A DNA stretch of 64,000 bases from Streptomyces maremycinicus (GTDB lineage Bacteria; Actinomycetota; Actinomycetes; Streptomycetales; Streptomycetaceae). The notes beneath the pieces were generated by a model that saw only the letters and a program-made list of their open reading frames with translations, was not told where the DNA came from and did no database searches. A program made the position numbers and the translations under genes. Positions within the stretch are counted from its first letter, which is position 1; each line of letters starts with the position of its first letter. Shown piece by piece: positions 41,292 through 49,533 of the stretch. The DNA is taken from positions 62,001-126,000 of the forward strand of contig NZ_BBYG01000010.1 in the NCBI RefSeq assembly GCF_001184025.1. Reading direction: 5' to 3'.

Positions 41292-41951
41292 ATGGATATC
41301 TCTGCAGACCTTGCCCTGCGTATCGATCGCCTTGAGGCGGCGCAGGCGGTTCAGAATCTGATGGGCAAGTACGAGTACCTGCATTCCGCGTACCAGAACG
41401 CGGAGATCGTCAAGCTGTTCGCCGAGCGCGACGACATCATCATCGACATGCCCTTCGGGCGCTGGAACGGGCGGGAGGCCGCGCGACGCTGCTTCGGTGT
41501 CATGTTCGAAGAGGAACTGACGGCACGAGATCGTCGTGGAGAGCTCGCCGAGCACACGCTGACGACGCCGGTGATCGAGGTGGCGGCGGACGGGCAAACG
41601 GCGAAAGCGGTCTGGAACTCGCCGGGGCACGAGGCGCACACGTTCTTCTGGCTCCCCGACAAGCCGCGCATCGCCTTCTGGTATTGGTGCCGCTACGCCG
41701 TGGACTTCATCAAGACCGACGAGGGCTGGCGGATCTGGCACCTGCACGTGTACCAGACCTGGGCCTCCGAGGTGAACTCGAGCGTCGTCTCCAGCGAGCC
41801 GCCGACGGAGCCGCCGACACCGAACGGCTGGGCAGCCCCCGACGAGGCGCTGACCTTGATCACGAAGTACAGCGCGGAGAAGGAACCGGAACTGATCCCG
41901 GTCCCGCCGGAGCCGTACGACAGCTACGTGGAAGACAACCACGTGACGTGA
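41292..41951 (+). CDS. NTF2/SnoaL-like protein (ring-hydroxylase beta-subunit-like)
   Basis: 219 residues from ATG at 41292, with AAGGGA at 41282-41287. The N-terminal 'IDRLEAAQAVQNLMGKYEYL' helix and 'DIIIDMPFGRWNGREAARRC' followed by 'WRIWHLHVYQTWASE' near 155-169 fit a SnoaL-like domain of the type related to aromatic-ring dioxygenase beta subunits. An extended C-terminal tail (about 175-219, rich in Pro and Glu) is unusual. It differs from the other two NTF2-like families in the island. No alpha subunit with a Rieske cluster is nearby, so it is unlikely to be a dioxygenase subunit. Function unknown, linked to the adjacent flavoprotein by context. Confidence 0.78.
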   Translation: MDISADLALRIDRLEAAQAVQNLMGKYEYLHSAYQNAEIVKLFAERDDIIIDMPFGRWNGREAARRCFGVMFEEELTARDRRGELAEHTLTTPVIEVAADGQTAKAVWNSPGHEAHTFFWLPDKPRIAFWYWCRYAVDFIKTDEGWRIWHLHVYQTWASEVNSSVVSSEPPTEPPTPNGWAAPDEALTLITKYSAEKEPELIPVPPEPYDSYVEDNHVT

Positions 41952-42056
41952 TGTGAGGCAGGCGCAGCAGGTCGCGGCCCTCAATCAGGTGTCCGCCGCG
42001 ATACGAAGCCGTTCCCACGTACTTCGACAACCATGCACTTCGACAGAGGAGTTGAG

Positions 42057-42632
42057 ATGGGCTCGATCTTCGCGCGAGCCGAGGCTTCACCCAACGCAGC
42101 CTCCGGCAGGGGCAATACGTCACTGGTCGGCGGACTGCCGGCCGAAGAATTCAAGCTGGTGTCCCGCAACCACGCCGCAGGCGTCGCCGTGATCACCGCC
42201 GACGCGGGCGAGGGCCCCGTCGGACTCACCGCGACCTCTGTGTTCTCCGTCAGTGCCGAGCCTCCGCTGTTCGGCTTCTCGCTGTCGTGCGCGTCCTCGA
42301 GTGCGCCGACGATCGCGAAGGCCGACACCGTGGTCATCCACCTGCTCAGCGCGCGCCAGCTCGCGGCCGCCCGGCTGTTCGCGACGAGCGGCGTCGACCG
42401 CTTCGCGGACCCTGAGAGCTGGGGCCGACTCGCGACCGGTGAGCCCTGTCTCCACGGGGTCCCCGTTTGGATCCGCGGCCGCATAGTCGGTCGCATGGAG
42501 GCCGGCGGATCGATGGTGGTCACCGTGCATGCGCTGCAGTCCCACATCGCGCCGGCGGCTGGCGACGCGCCGCTCGTCTACCACAACCGTACGTGGCACC
42601 AGCTCGGTGACCACTCGATGCTTCCGGCATGA
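42057..42632 (+). CDS. Flavin reductase (HpaC/HsaB-like)
   Basis: 191 residues from ATG at 42057, with AGAGGAG at 42045-42051. The flavin reductase-like split-barrel is recognisable from 'EEFKLVSRNHAAGVAVITAD' near 30-49, 'GLTATSVFSVSAEPPLFGFSLS' near 55-76 and 'VIHLLSARQLAAARLFATSG' near 92-111. These enzymes reduce free FMN or FAD with NAD(P)H and hand it to two-component monooxygenases. It is well placed to serve the three HsaA-like proteins of the island, although only the one at 39993 shares the transcript. Length is typical of the family. Confidence 0.85.
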   Translation: MGSIFARAEASPNAASGRGNTSLVGGLPAEEFKLVSRNHAAGVAVITADAGEGPVGLTATSVFSVSAEPPLFGFSLSCASSSAPTIAKADTVVIHLLSARQLAAARLFATSGVDRFADPESWGRLATGEPCLHGVPVWIRGRIVGRMEAGGSMVVTVHALQSHIAPAAGDAPLVYHNRTWHQLGDHSMLPA

Positions 42633-43321
42633 CCGGACAATCCGCGCCCGCAGACACGGCTGTTGAAGGAACAATGACTCCGAGACTTCTGATCATCATC
42701 GCGAGCACGCGACCCGGACGGCTGGGTCTCCCGATCGGACGCTGGGCGGCCGACGCGGCCAAGAGGCACGGGGGCTTCGAGGTCGAGGTCGCCGATCTCG
42801 CCGAGTTCGACCTGCCCCTGCTCGACGAGGCCGCCCATCCGCGCACCGGAAAGTACAGCCACGAGCACACCCTTGCGTGGAGCCGCGCGGTCGAGTCGGC
42901 GGACGCCTTCCTGTTCGTCACCCCCGAGTACAACTACGGCCCTCCGCCGAGCCTGCTCAACGCCATCTCGTACCTGTTCTGGGAGTGGGCGTACAAGCCG
43001 GTCGGCTTCGTGAGCTACGGCGGTATCAGCGCCGGTCTGCGCGCGGTGCAGGTGCTCAAGCAGATCGTGACGACGGTCCGGATGATGCCCGTCCAGGACG
43101 GTGTCGCCATTCCCTTCGTGATGCCGCATGTCCAGGACGGCGTCTTCTCCCCGACTCCGATCGTGGAGGAGACGCTGCCGTTCCACCTGGACGAGGTTCT
43201 GCGCTGGGCCAACGCGCTCGAAGGGTTGCGCGCCCAGGTCCCGCAGCTCCGGCGCCTGCTCCCGCCGGGTGCCCCGAAACTCCCTCCCGGCGCTACCCCG
43301 CCGCTTGGAGCGAGGCAGTAG
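42629..43321 (+). CDS. NADPH-dependent FMN reductase/flavodoxin-like oxidoreductase
   Basis: 230 residues from ATG at 42629, which overlaps the reductase stop (ATGA). An internal ATG at 42674 with GAAGGA upstream would give 215 residues and begin at the real fold ('LLIIIASTRPGRLGLPIGRW'). The flavodoxin-like core continues with 'FVTPEYNYGPPPSLLNAISY' near 98-117 and 'KPVGFVSYGGISAGLRAVQVL'. It reduces FMN, quinones or azo compounds using NADPH. It is the second reductase in the operon, so the two may supply different flavins or also reduce ring-cleavage quinones. Substrate is unresolved. Confidence 0.85.
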   Translation: MTGQSAPADTAVEGTMTPRLLIIIASTRPGRLGLPIGRWAADAAKRHGGFEVEVADLAEFDLPLLDEAAHPRTGKYSHEHTLAWSRAVESADAFLFVTPEYNYGPPPSLLNAISYLFWEWAYKPVGFVSYGGISAGLRAVQVLKQIVTTVRMMPVQDGVAIPFVMPHVQDGVFSPTPIVEETLPFHLDEVLRWANALEGLRAQVPQLRRLLPPGAPKLPPGATPPLGARQ

Positions 43322-43762
43322 CTGCGACTGTCTTCCGGATCGGCCACGACGGCGATCGTCACGCCCGACTGACGGTCGGGACCGGGCTTCATCAGAGAGG
43401 CCGCCCCACATGCGACCAACCGCGTGTGGGGCGGCGGGCACATCGTCCACACGCACTGCTCACGTGGCCGCATTCGGCGTGAACGAGCCAGGACCCGGAT
43501 ATGTCCCACCGCGCGTGAGCGCGCCGGCTGCCCGTCCGGTGAAGCAGTTCGAGACGAAGGCCGCCCTCGTTGATGAAGGCGTTGGAGCGTATGGCAATTG
43601 CCGGTCACCCGACCGTGCATTCGATCTTTGTGTCGAGCGCGGAGCCAGCCACTCGGGCAAGGTTTCCAGGTTGCCGACCGCGAGGCGAACGTGACCTACA
43701 GTCATGGCTCTCGCTCCTCCGGTGGCTCCGATCCGGTCTGAGCGACTGTCGGCTGGTCGGAA
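43322..43762. other. 441-base gap with a strong hairpin
   Basis: A 14-base-pair stem with one G-T pair is at 43401-43434. Downstream, 43480-43694 has a plus-strand open frame ending 'LCVERGASHSGKVSRLPTARRT' that resembles no family I know and lacks a start with ribosome site. I call no gene here. The right end carries the stop of the leftward SDR gene. Confidence 0.5.
43401..43434 (+). terminator. Strong hairpin after the flavin-reductase operon
   Basis: CCGCCCCACA (43401-43410) pairs with TGTGGGGCGG (43425-43434), and the inner bases extend the stem to 14 pairs around ACCAAC. It lies 80 bases after the reductase stop. No T-tract follows, which is common in high-GC actinobacteria. Confidence 0.65.
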
Positions 43763-44485
43763 TCAGTATGTGCTTCGTCCGCCCGACAGGTCGAATACCG
43801 CGCCCGTGGAAAAGCTGCATGCCGCGCTTGCCATCCAGGTCACGAGCGCGGCGACTTCGTCCGTGGTGCCCAGACGGCCCATCGGGATGGCCGCGCGCAT
43901 CTCCGCCTGGACCGCCGAGCTGTTCTCATGCGTCATGCCGGCGTCGATGCCGGCCGGTGTGATCGCGTTGACGAGGACACCGGTCTTGGCGAGGTCCTTG
44001 CCCAGTGCCTTGGCGAGTGCGATCACTGCGGCCTTCGAAGCGCTGTAGGCCGGAAGCAGCGCGGAGCCTTCCTTGCCTGCGACCGACGCGACCAGGATCA
44101 CGCGGCCGTAGCCGCGTTCGACCATGCCGGGAAGCACCGCCTTGCAGGCCCGGAACGTTCCACCGGCATTGACGTCCATGACCTGGTTCCAGGTCGACTC
44201 GGGCAGGTCGAGCAGGCGCGTCCAGGGTCCGCTGATGCCGGCGGCGTGGACGAAAACGGACACGGGCCCGAGATCACGCTCAACCCTTGCGACCCCTGCC
44301 GCGAGCGACTCGCTGGACGTGACGTCCGCGACGACGGGGAAGTGGGCGTCGGGGGAGTGGGGGTTGATGTCCATGATGGCGACTTGGTGACCCGCGGCGG
44401 CGAGAGCGTCCGCGCACGCCCGGCCGATGCCACTGCCTCCGCCCGTCACGATCGCGATGTTGCTGGGAACACGGCTCATCGTCAT
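43763..44485 (-). CDS. SDR family oxidoreductase
   Basis: 240 residues from ATG at 44485; ATG at 44479 is a close alternative. The classical SDR pattern is complete: NAD(P)-binding 'VTGGGSGIG' near 14-22, 'HAAGISGP' near 82-89, catalytic Ser in 'LVASVAGKEG', Tyr-Lys in 'YSASKAAV' near 147-154, and 'LVNAITPAGIDAGM' after it. It probably oxidises or reduces a hydroxyl/keto group in the degradation pathway. It is transcribed leftward, divergent from the GntR gene, with GntR-type operator candidates in between. No other gene follows it before the hairpin region. Confidence 0.9.
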   Translation of the reverse strand: MTMSRVPSNIAIVTGGGSGIGRACADALAAAGHQVAIMDINPHSPDAHFPVVADVTSSESLAAGVARVERDLGPVSVFVHAAGISGPWTRLLDLPESTWNQVMDVNAGGTFRACKAVLPGMVERGYGRVILVASVAGKEGSALLPAYSASKAAVIALAKALGKDLAKTGVLVNAITPAGIDAGMTHENSSAVQAEMRAAIPMGRLGTTDEVAALVTWMASAACSFSTGAVFDLSGGRSTY

Positions 44486-44511
44486 GTGGGTTCCTCTTTC
44501 CGACTCGGACC

Positions 44512-44617
44512 CCAGAAGAATCGATATTCTGGCATGAAATCGACTACGCGTCTATGTTGGGCAGATGGCCGCTCGGGCTCTCTCGATCGAGCAGCGTGAG
44601 CAGTATCGATTTTCTGG
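44512..44617. promoter_or_regulatory. Two operator candidates between the SDR and GntR genes
   Basis: Site 1 at 44517-44530 reads AGAATCGATATTCT, inside a larger palindrome with CCAGAA (44512) and TTCTGG (44527). Site 2 at 44603-44617 reads GTATCGATTTTCTGG and repeats the ATCGATNTTCTGG half. Together with the palindrome at 45409-45428 they suggest one regulator, most likely the GntR protein encoded at 44631. Confidence 0.6.
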
Positions 44618-44630
44618 CTACACTGCGAAC

Positions 44631-45302
44631 ATGAAGCGGCAACGAGTCGGGTCCTCGCTTGTGGAAGACGTGCAGGCCCAGCTGCGGGAGGAGATCCTCT
44701 CGGGTGCCCGTCAGCCGGGCGAGCGCTTGCTGGTGCAGCCGTTGTCGAAGCGGCTTGATGTCAGCCTCTCCGTTGTGCGTGAAGCGCTCACTCGGCTTGC
44801 GGAGCAAGGCCTGGTGGGCTCGGCGCCGCAGCTGGGCTTCACAGTGATGCCGCTGTCGGTCGATCACCTGACTGATCTGACCCGGGTGCGCATCGACATC
44901 GAGACGATGATGATCCGTCGGGCCACCGTCGAAGGTGATCTGGACTGGGAGGCAGGGGTTCTCGCCGCCCATCATCGCCTCGCCGGCACTTCTCCGGAGT
45001 CCGGCGGCGTCATGAACCCCGCCTGGCGGTCTGCCCACTCGGAATTCCACGGCGCTGTCGCCTCCGGGTGTGCCAGTCCGCTGCTGCAGGACATCCGAGC
45101 GGGGCTCTACGACAAGGCCGAGCTCTACCGAGCGTGGGCTGTGAAGGTCAGCGGCAGTCGGGACGTCGCCAAAGAGCACCGGCGGATCTGCGAGGCCGTT
45201 CTGGACCGGGACGCCGACCGCGCCTGCGAACTCATGGCGGCGCACGTGCAGCTGACGACCGACCTTCTCCTCGAATCGATGTCGGATGGCGACGTGGCCT
45301 GA
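44631..45302 (+). CDS. GntR family transcriptional regulator (FadR/FCD subgroup)
   Basis: 223 residues from ATG at 44631. ATG at 44565 is in frame but would put operator site 2 inside the coding region, so 44631 is preferred; no clear ribosome site precedes either. The winged helix-turn-helix is at about residues 8-72 ('LREEILSGARQPGERLLVQP' then 'LSKRLDVSLSVVREALTRLA'). The all-helical FCD effector domain follows, with metal-binding type histidines in 'SEFHGAVASGC' and 'EHRRICEAVLDRD'. It lies at the head of the catabolic genes 45512-55153 and is divergent from the SDR gene. It is likely their local repressor, with a carboxylate effector. Confidence 0.9.
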   Translation: MKRQRVGSSLVEDVQAQLREEILSGARQPGERLLVQPLSKRLDVSLSVVREALTRLAEQGLVGSAPQLGFTVMPLSVDHLTDLTRVRIDIETMMIRRATVEGDLDWEAGVLAAHHRLAGTSPESGGVMNPAWRSAHSEFHGAVASGCASPLLQDIRAGLYDKAELYRAWAVKVSGSRDVAKEHRRICEAVLDRDADRACELMAAHVQLTTDLLLESMSDGDVA

Positions 45303-45408
45303 CCGGCAGTAGGCGGCGCCGGAAATCTGATGTCGACCGTGCATGCCCAGATGTGGGGGCGATTTGCCCGCATATATTCACCTTCCCGTTCCCGAGAAAC
45401 GACTTCCG

Positions 45409-45428
45409 GAGAAAATTTCGATTTTCTC
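45409..45428. promoter_or_regulatory. Palindrome upstream of the FAH gene at 45512
   Basis: GAGAAAATTTCGATTTTCTC has exact 8-base arms (GAGAAAAT and ATTTTCTC) around TTCG. It resembles the sites at 44517 and 44603 in its TCGATTTTCT half and lies about 85 bases before the operon's first start. Surrounding bases are unusually A/T-rich for this genome. Confidence 0.6.
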
Positions 45429-45511
45429 TTGCCATATCGATGCGGCGAGTCGCAGGCTCTGGTGAAGGGCCCCCGGCTGTGCGGCCCTGGCGAATCTGAA
45501 GGGCTGAACCG

Positions 45512-46372
45512 ATGCGACTTGCAAACCTTGCCGGCCGAGCCGTCCTGCTCGTCGATGGCGGCGCCGTGGACGTTGAGCGACTCACGGAAGGGAAGTTCGG
45601 GCCCGGCGCCCGCTCCGTCCTGGACAACTGGGCGGTTTTCCGTGCCGCGGTGGCTGACGTCGCGATCGACCAGGCGGAGCGGATCCCGTACGTTCTGGCC
45701 GACCTCGGCACACCAGTGCCCGAGCCCCGCCAGATCTTCGCCGTGGGCCTGAACTACGCCGATCACGCCGCCGAGTCCAACGTGCCGGCGCCGGAATTCC
45801 CGTTGATCTTCACGAAGTTCCAGAGCTCACTCGGCGGCCCGGCCACTCCGGTCTCGCTCCCGTCGGAGGGCGTCGACTTCGAGGCCGAGCTCGTGGTGGT
45901 GATCGGCAAGGAGATACATCAGGTGGCCGAGTTGGACGCCTGGTCCTACGTTGCCGGGCTGACCGTCGGCCAGGACCTGTCCGAGCGTGCGGTTCAAGGC
46001 CGCGGACCGGTCCCGCAGTTCTCGCTCGGCAAGTCGTTTCCCGGGTTCTCGCCCTGCGGCCCGGCGGTGGTCTCGCTCGACGAGGTCCCAAACCCGGACG
46101 ACCTCGCCATTCGCGGCTGGGTCGGCGACGAGGTTCTCCAGGAGAGTCGGACCAAGGAGCTCATCTTCTCGGTCCCCAAGCTTGTCTTCTACCTCTCCGG
46201 CGTCTGCACCCTCTACCCGGGGGACCTGATCTTCACTGGCACCCCGGCAGGCGTCGGTATGGGGCGCGTGCCCCAGCGCTTCCTGCGTCCCGGCGAGACG
46301 CTCATGACGGAGATCGAGGGCCTCGGGCGACTTGAGATCCCGCTTGAGCAGGGCTATCCGACCTCCGCCTGA
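45512..46372 (+). CDS. Fumarylacetoacetate hydrolase (FAH) family protein
   Basis: 286 residues from ATG at 45512, with GAAGGG about 9 bases upstream. The FAH fold and metal site are intact: E124 and E126 in 'VDFEAELVVVIG' and D155 in 'TVGQDLSERAV'. 'YPGDLIFTGTPAGVGMG' near 233-249 is the usual loop. The 'GLNYADHAAES' segment begins the catalytic domain near residue 79. These enzymes hydrolyse acylpyruvates or isomerise/decarboxylate ring-cleavage products. It is the first gene of the long rightward operon and is separated by 14 bases from an extradiol dioxygenase gene, so it probably processes that enzyme's product. Confidence 0.9.
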   Translation: MRLANLAGRAVLLVDGGAVDVERLTEGKFGPGARSVLDNWAVFRAAVADVAIDQAERIPYVLADLGTPVPEPRQIFAVGLNYADHAAESNVPAPEFPLIFTKFQSSLGGPATPVSLPSEGVDFEAELVVVIGKEIHQVAELDAWSYVAGLTVGQDLSERAVQGRGPVPQFSLGKSFPGFSPCGPAVVSLDEVPNPDDLAIRGWVGDEVLQESRTKELIFSVPKLVFYLSGVCTLYPGDLIFTGTPAGVGMGRVPQRFLRPGETLMTEIEGLGRLEIPLEQGYPTSA

Positions 46373-46386
46373 GAAGGAGCGCTCCG

Positions 46387-47328
46387 ATGTCACTTCACGG
46401 TCTCTCATCACTCACGTTCGGAGTGCCGAACATCCCCGAGGTCACCACGTACTACGAGGATTTCGGCCTCGACGTCACCCGTACCGACGCCGACGGGGGC
46501 ACGCACTTGGCTACTGCCGACGGCGGCGAGCAACTGCACATCGCCCATGCGGACCGTCGTCGACTCCTGGCCATGACCGTCGCCGCCGAGGACCACGACG
46601 ACCTCGACCACATCGCGTCGAACCTTGCACGAATGGAGCTCCCGGTCGACCGGAGCGAGAACTTGCTGACGACTCGTGACCCCGGCACGGACGTCGTGGT
46701 CAACGTCGAGGTGAGCCCGCACATCGTGATGACCCCCAGTGAGCCCGTTGCTTACAACGGCCCTGGTCGGCCGGTGCGCCTCAACCAGCGGGCGCCGGGT
46801 ATCGAGCGGATCAACCGGGTCCGGCCCCGCAAACTCGGTCACGTCGTGCTCGGCTCCACCGACCAGCCGAGCAGCCAGAAGTTCTTCACGGAGGGGCTCG
46901 GCTTCAGGATCAGCGACGTCGTCAAGGGCGAGGCGGCCTTCATGCGCTGCAGCACCGACCACCACAACGTCCTTGTCCAGGCCGCACCGATCACGCTGCT
47001 GCACCACACGTCCTGGCAGGTGGACGACGTGGACGAGATCGGCCGTGGCGCGATGTCGATGCTCGAGGAAGACCCAGACCGCCATGTCTGGGGGCTGGGA
47101 CGGCACCACATCGGTTCGAACTTCTTCTGGTACCTGAAGGACCCGGCAGGCAACTTCAGTGAGTACTACTCCGACATGGACTGCGTTGTCGACGACGAGC
47201 TTTGGCAACCGGGTGTGTGGGAGGGGATCAAGTCCCTCTTCAGCTGGGGCCCGAAGCCGCCGGACTACTTCTTCCATCCCGAGGACCTCGCCGGCCATAT
47301 GGCCGGGGCACACGTAGGACACCCCTAA
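46387..47328 (+). CDS. Extradiol (type I, VOC) ring-cleavage dioxygenase
   Basis: 313 residues from ATG at 46387, with GAAGGAG at 46373-46379. Two VOC domains are present; the C-terminal one holds the iron site: H152 in 'RKLGHVVLGS', H207 in 'LLHHTSWQVDD' and E259 in 'GNFSEYYSD'. The acid/base histidine may be in 'GRHHIGSNFFWYL'. This is the fold of 2,3-dihydroxybiphenyl- or homoprotocatechuate-type dioxygenases. It would split a catechol ring made by the flavoprotein hydroxylases. The C-terminus has an extra ~35 residues with 'WGPKPPDYFFHPEDLAG' not typical of the core. Substrate unknown. Confidence 0.9.
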   Translation: MSLHGLSSLTFGVPNIPEVTTYYEDFGLDVTRTDADGGTHLATADGGEQLHIAHADRRRLLAMTVAAEDHDDLDHIASNLARMELPVDRSENLLTTRDPGTDVVVNVEVSPHIVMTPSEPVAYNGPGRPVRLNQRAPGIERINRVRPRKLGHVVLGSTDQPSSQKFFTEGLGFRISDVVKGEAAFMRCSTDHHNVLVQAAPITLLHHTSWQVDDVDEIGRGAMSMLEEDPDRHVWGLGRHHIGSNFFWYLKDPAGNFSEYYSDMDCVVDDELWQPGVWEGIKSLFSWGPKPPDYFFHPEDLAGHMAGAHVGHP

Positions 47329-47338
47329 GAGGATGGGC

Positions 47339-48727
47339 ATGTCCGCCACGTCGGGCGCATCCGTTGAGCAGGCAGCGCCGCCTGTCGCCCCCCATTCGCT
47401 CGGCGCCTACTTCGCATCGATGCGCGGCTATCCGAAGGCCGCATGGCGGGCCGCTTTCGCCGTTCTGATCGCCATGGGCCTCAGCCCGGTCGTGCTCATG
47501 ACTCTCGTCACGTTCGTCGCGGCCCCGATCTCGCAGCAAACGGGCTGGTCAAGGCCGTCCGTGATGTCCATGTTCAGTCTGCCCATGCTGATCGGCGCGC
47601 TGATTCTGCCGGTGACGGGTCGTTTCGTCGACCGCTGGGGAGCTCGTCGAGTCGCCTTTCCCATGATGGCGCTCTACGGGTTGGGCACCGTGGCGATCTG
47701 GGCCGCGGGGACGAATCAGGCCCTGCTGCAGACCGCACTGATCATCTCGTCAACCGCCGGTTTCTCGGCCTCGCTGGGCGTGGGCTTCAAAGTGGTCGCG
47801 GCCTGGTTCACCGATCATCGAGGAGCCGGTTTCTCGCTCCTGCTCGGCTCCGCGGTCGGGCTGTTCAGCGCGATACTGTCACCGGTCGGGAGCGCTCTGG
47901 TCAACTCTGTGGGCTGGCGTGCGACGTATCTCCTGATCGGCCTGGTCATCCTGCTGGTGGGCTTGCCCGCGCAGATCCTGCTGCTGCGCGAAGCTCCGGC
48001 CGCGCTCCACGCGCGCGCGACGGATGCTGTCCTGCCCGGCGCCGACGAGGCGCGTGACGACTGCCCGTCAGTGACTCTGTCTACCGCTGTGCGCAGCCGC
48101 GCCTGGATCCTCTATGTACTGCTGCTCGCGCTCAGCGGTGGCGCGATCATGGCGGTCCGATCGAACGCCGAGGCGCTGCTGACCCCGTATGGCGTTTCGG
48201 TGAACGTCATCGCCCTGTCGCTGTCGGCGCTGCTGCTCTCCTCGATCGTGGGTCAGGCCCTGGTCGGCTTTTCCCTGGACCGCTCCCGAACTTCACGCGC
48301 CATCGCACCGTTCGTCCTGTGCACTGTGCTCGGGTTGCTGCTCGTCGCCGCCAGCGGCCACGAACTGTGGCTGCTGTTCGGCGGGATGTGCCTGCTCGGC
48401 CTCGCCACCGGCGCGGAGAGCTCCATGGGCCCGTTCCTGAGCGCTCGGTACTTCGGGCTTCACAGTTTCGGGCAGATCCAAGGGCTCACCCTGGCGCTGA
48501 CCACCACGGCGAACACACTGGCCCCGGTGTTGGCCGCCGCCCAGCTCAATCGCGGCCTCAGCTCCGGCGCGCTGTTGACAGCACTGGCGATCACAAGCGG
48601 GATCGCCGTCGCGATGGTCTTCCTCCTGCCCGGCTACCCGACGGCTGGCAGACCGACCGAGCGGGCACCCGGACGCGCACCCGCGGCGCCGGACCGAACC
48701 ATCGAGCTTCTCGACAATCGGAGTTGA
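47339..48727 (+). CDS. MFS transporter (organic acid/monocarboxylate type)
   Basis: 462 residues from ATG at 47339, with AAGAGG at 47327-47332; ATG at 47333 sits too close to it. Twelve membrane helices are likely. The MFS motif is 'GRFVDRWGARRVAFP' near 97-111. It is a paralogue of the carrier at 28777: 'YPKAAWRAAFAVLIAMGLSP', 'MFSLPMLI' and 'GAESSMGPFLSARYFG' have counterparts there. It follows the dioxygenase gene by 10 bases and belongs to the same operon, so it probably imports the ring compound or exports a product. The final 30 residues are a polar tail. Confidence 0.88.
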   Translation: MSATSGASVEQAAPPVAPHSLGAYFASMRGYPKAAWRAAFAVLIAMGLSPVVLMTLVTFVAAPISQQTGWSRPSVMSMFSLPMLIGALILPVTGRFVDRWGARRVAFPMMALYGLGTVAIWAAGTNQALLQTALIISSTAGFSASLGVGFKVVAAWFTDHRGAGFSLLLGSAVGLFSAILSPVGSALVNSVGWRATYLLIGLVILLVGLPAQILLLREAPAALHARATDAVLPGADEARDDCPSVTLSTAVRSRAWILYVLLLALSGGAIMAVRSNAEALLTPYGVSVNVIALSLSALLLSSIVGQALVGFSLDRSRTSRAIAPFVLCTVLGLLLVAASGHELWLLFGGMCLLGLATGAESSMGPFLSARYFGLHSFGQIQGLTLALTTTANTLAPVLAAAQLNRGLSSGALLTALAITSGIAVAMVFLLPGYPTAGRPTERAPGRAPAAPDRTIELLDNRS

Positions 48728-48729
48728 TC

Positions 48730-49533
48730 GTGACCACGACCGATCTGGGACTGCCGTCTTCGCTGCGGCTGGAGCGGGACGGCGATATCGCCGTCCTGAC
48801 CATCTCGCGGGAGCACAAGCGCAATGCCCTCGACGACGCCACCATCGAAGGCCTCGGCGGTTTCTTCCGCCGGCCGCCGACGTGGGCTCGCGTTGTCGTA
48901 CTGACTCCCGACGGTGATCACTTCTCCGCTGGTCTCGACCTCGCTGAGCTGGGCGAACACGATGCTGTTGGAGGCTTCCACCACTCGCGGACATGGCACG
49001 ACGCCTTCACACAGATTGAGTCCGGTGCGGTACCGGTGATCTCGGTCCTCAAGGGCGCGGTGGTGGGCGGAGGTCTCGAACTCGCCGCGGCCACCCATAT
49101 CCGCGTCGCGGAGCCGTCGGCGTTCTTTGCTCTGCCCGAAGGCGAGCGAGGTCTGTTCGTCGGTGGCGGCGGGTCCGTCCGGGTGCCCCGGCTCATCGGC
49201 GTGCATCGGATGACCGACATGATGCTGACCGGGCGCGTGCTGTCCGCGACGGAAAGCGCCCAGTTCGGACTCGTGCACTACCTCGTCGAGGAGGGGGCGG
49301 GACTCGCGTCTGCCTTCGTGCATGCTCGGCGGATCGCCGCCAACTCACCCCTCGTCAACCACGCGGTGTTGCAGGCCCTCCCCCGGATCGCCGAGGCGAG
49401 CCCGGAGACCGGGCTGCTGATGGAGGCGCTGATGTCGGCTGTGGCGCAGAGCGGGAGCGATGCCAAAGAGCGGATGAGCGCGTTCCTCGTCGGCCGCGCG
49501 ACCAAGGTGAACGGCGCGGAGGCGGTTCGGTGA
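48730..49533 (+). CDS. Enoyl-CoA hydratase/isomerase family protein
   Basis: 267 residues from GTG at 48730, with GGAG at 48719-48722. It has the crotonase fold. Key blocks are 'HFSAGLDLAEL' near 67-77, 'GGGLELAAATHIRVAE' near 114-129, holding the first catalytic glutamate, and 'LPEGERGLFVGGGGSVRVPRL' near 136-156, holding the second. The 'GERGLFVGGGGSVR' variant is typical of aromatic-degradation and terpenoid-side-chain crotonases rather than the fatty-acid enzyme. It would hydrate, or cleave by retro-aldol, a CoA-activated side chain. It lies between an MFS carrier and a CoA ligase in one operon, with a 4-base overlap to the latter. Confidence 0.9.
   Translation: MTTTDLGLPSSLRLERDGDIAVLTISREHKRNALDDATIEGLGGFFRRPPTWARVVVLTPDGDHFSAGLDLAELGEHDAVGGFHHSRTWHDAFTQIESGAVPVISVLKGAVVGGGLELAAATHIRVAEPSAFFALPEGERGLFVGGGGSVRVPRLIGVHRMTDMMLTGRVLSATESAQFGLVHYLVEEGAGLASAFVHARRIAANSPLVNHAVLQALPRIAEASPETGLLMEALMSAVAQSGSDAKERMSAFLVGRATKVNGAEAVR

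Noticed and set aside
41292..41951. Beta subunit of a Rieske ring-hydroxylating dioxygenase
   Set aside because: No alpha subunit with Rieske motif, ferredoxin or reductase of that system is nearby; the neighbour is a flavoprotein instead.
43480..43694. Plus-strand frame ending at 43694 as a gene
   Set aside because: No ribosome site or recognisable family, and it lies between a hairpin and the SDR stop.
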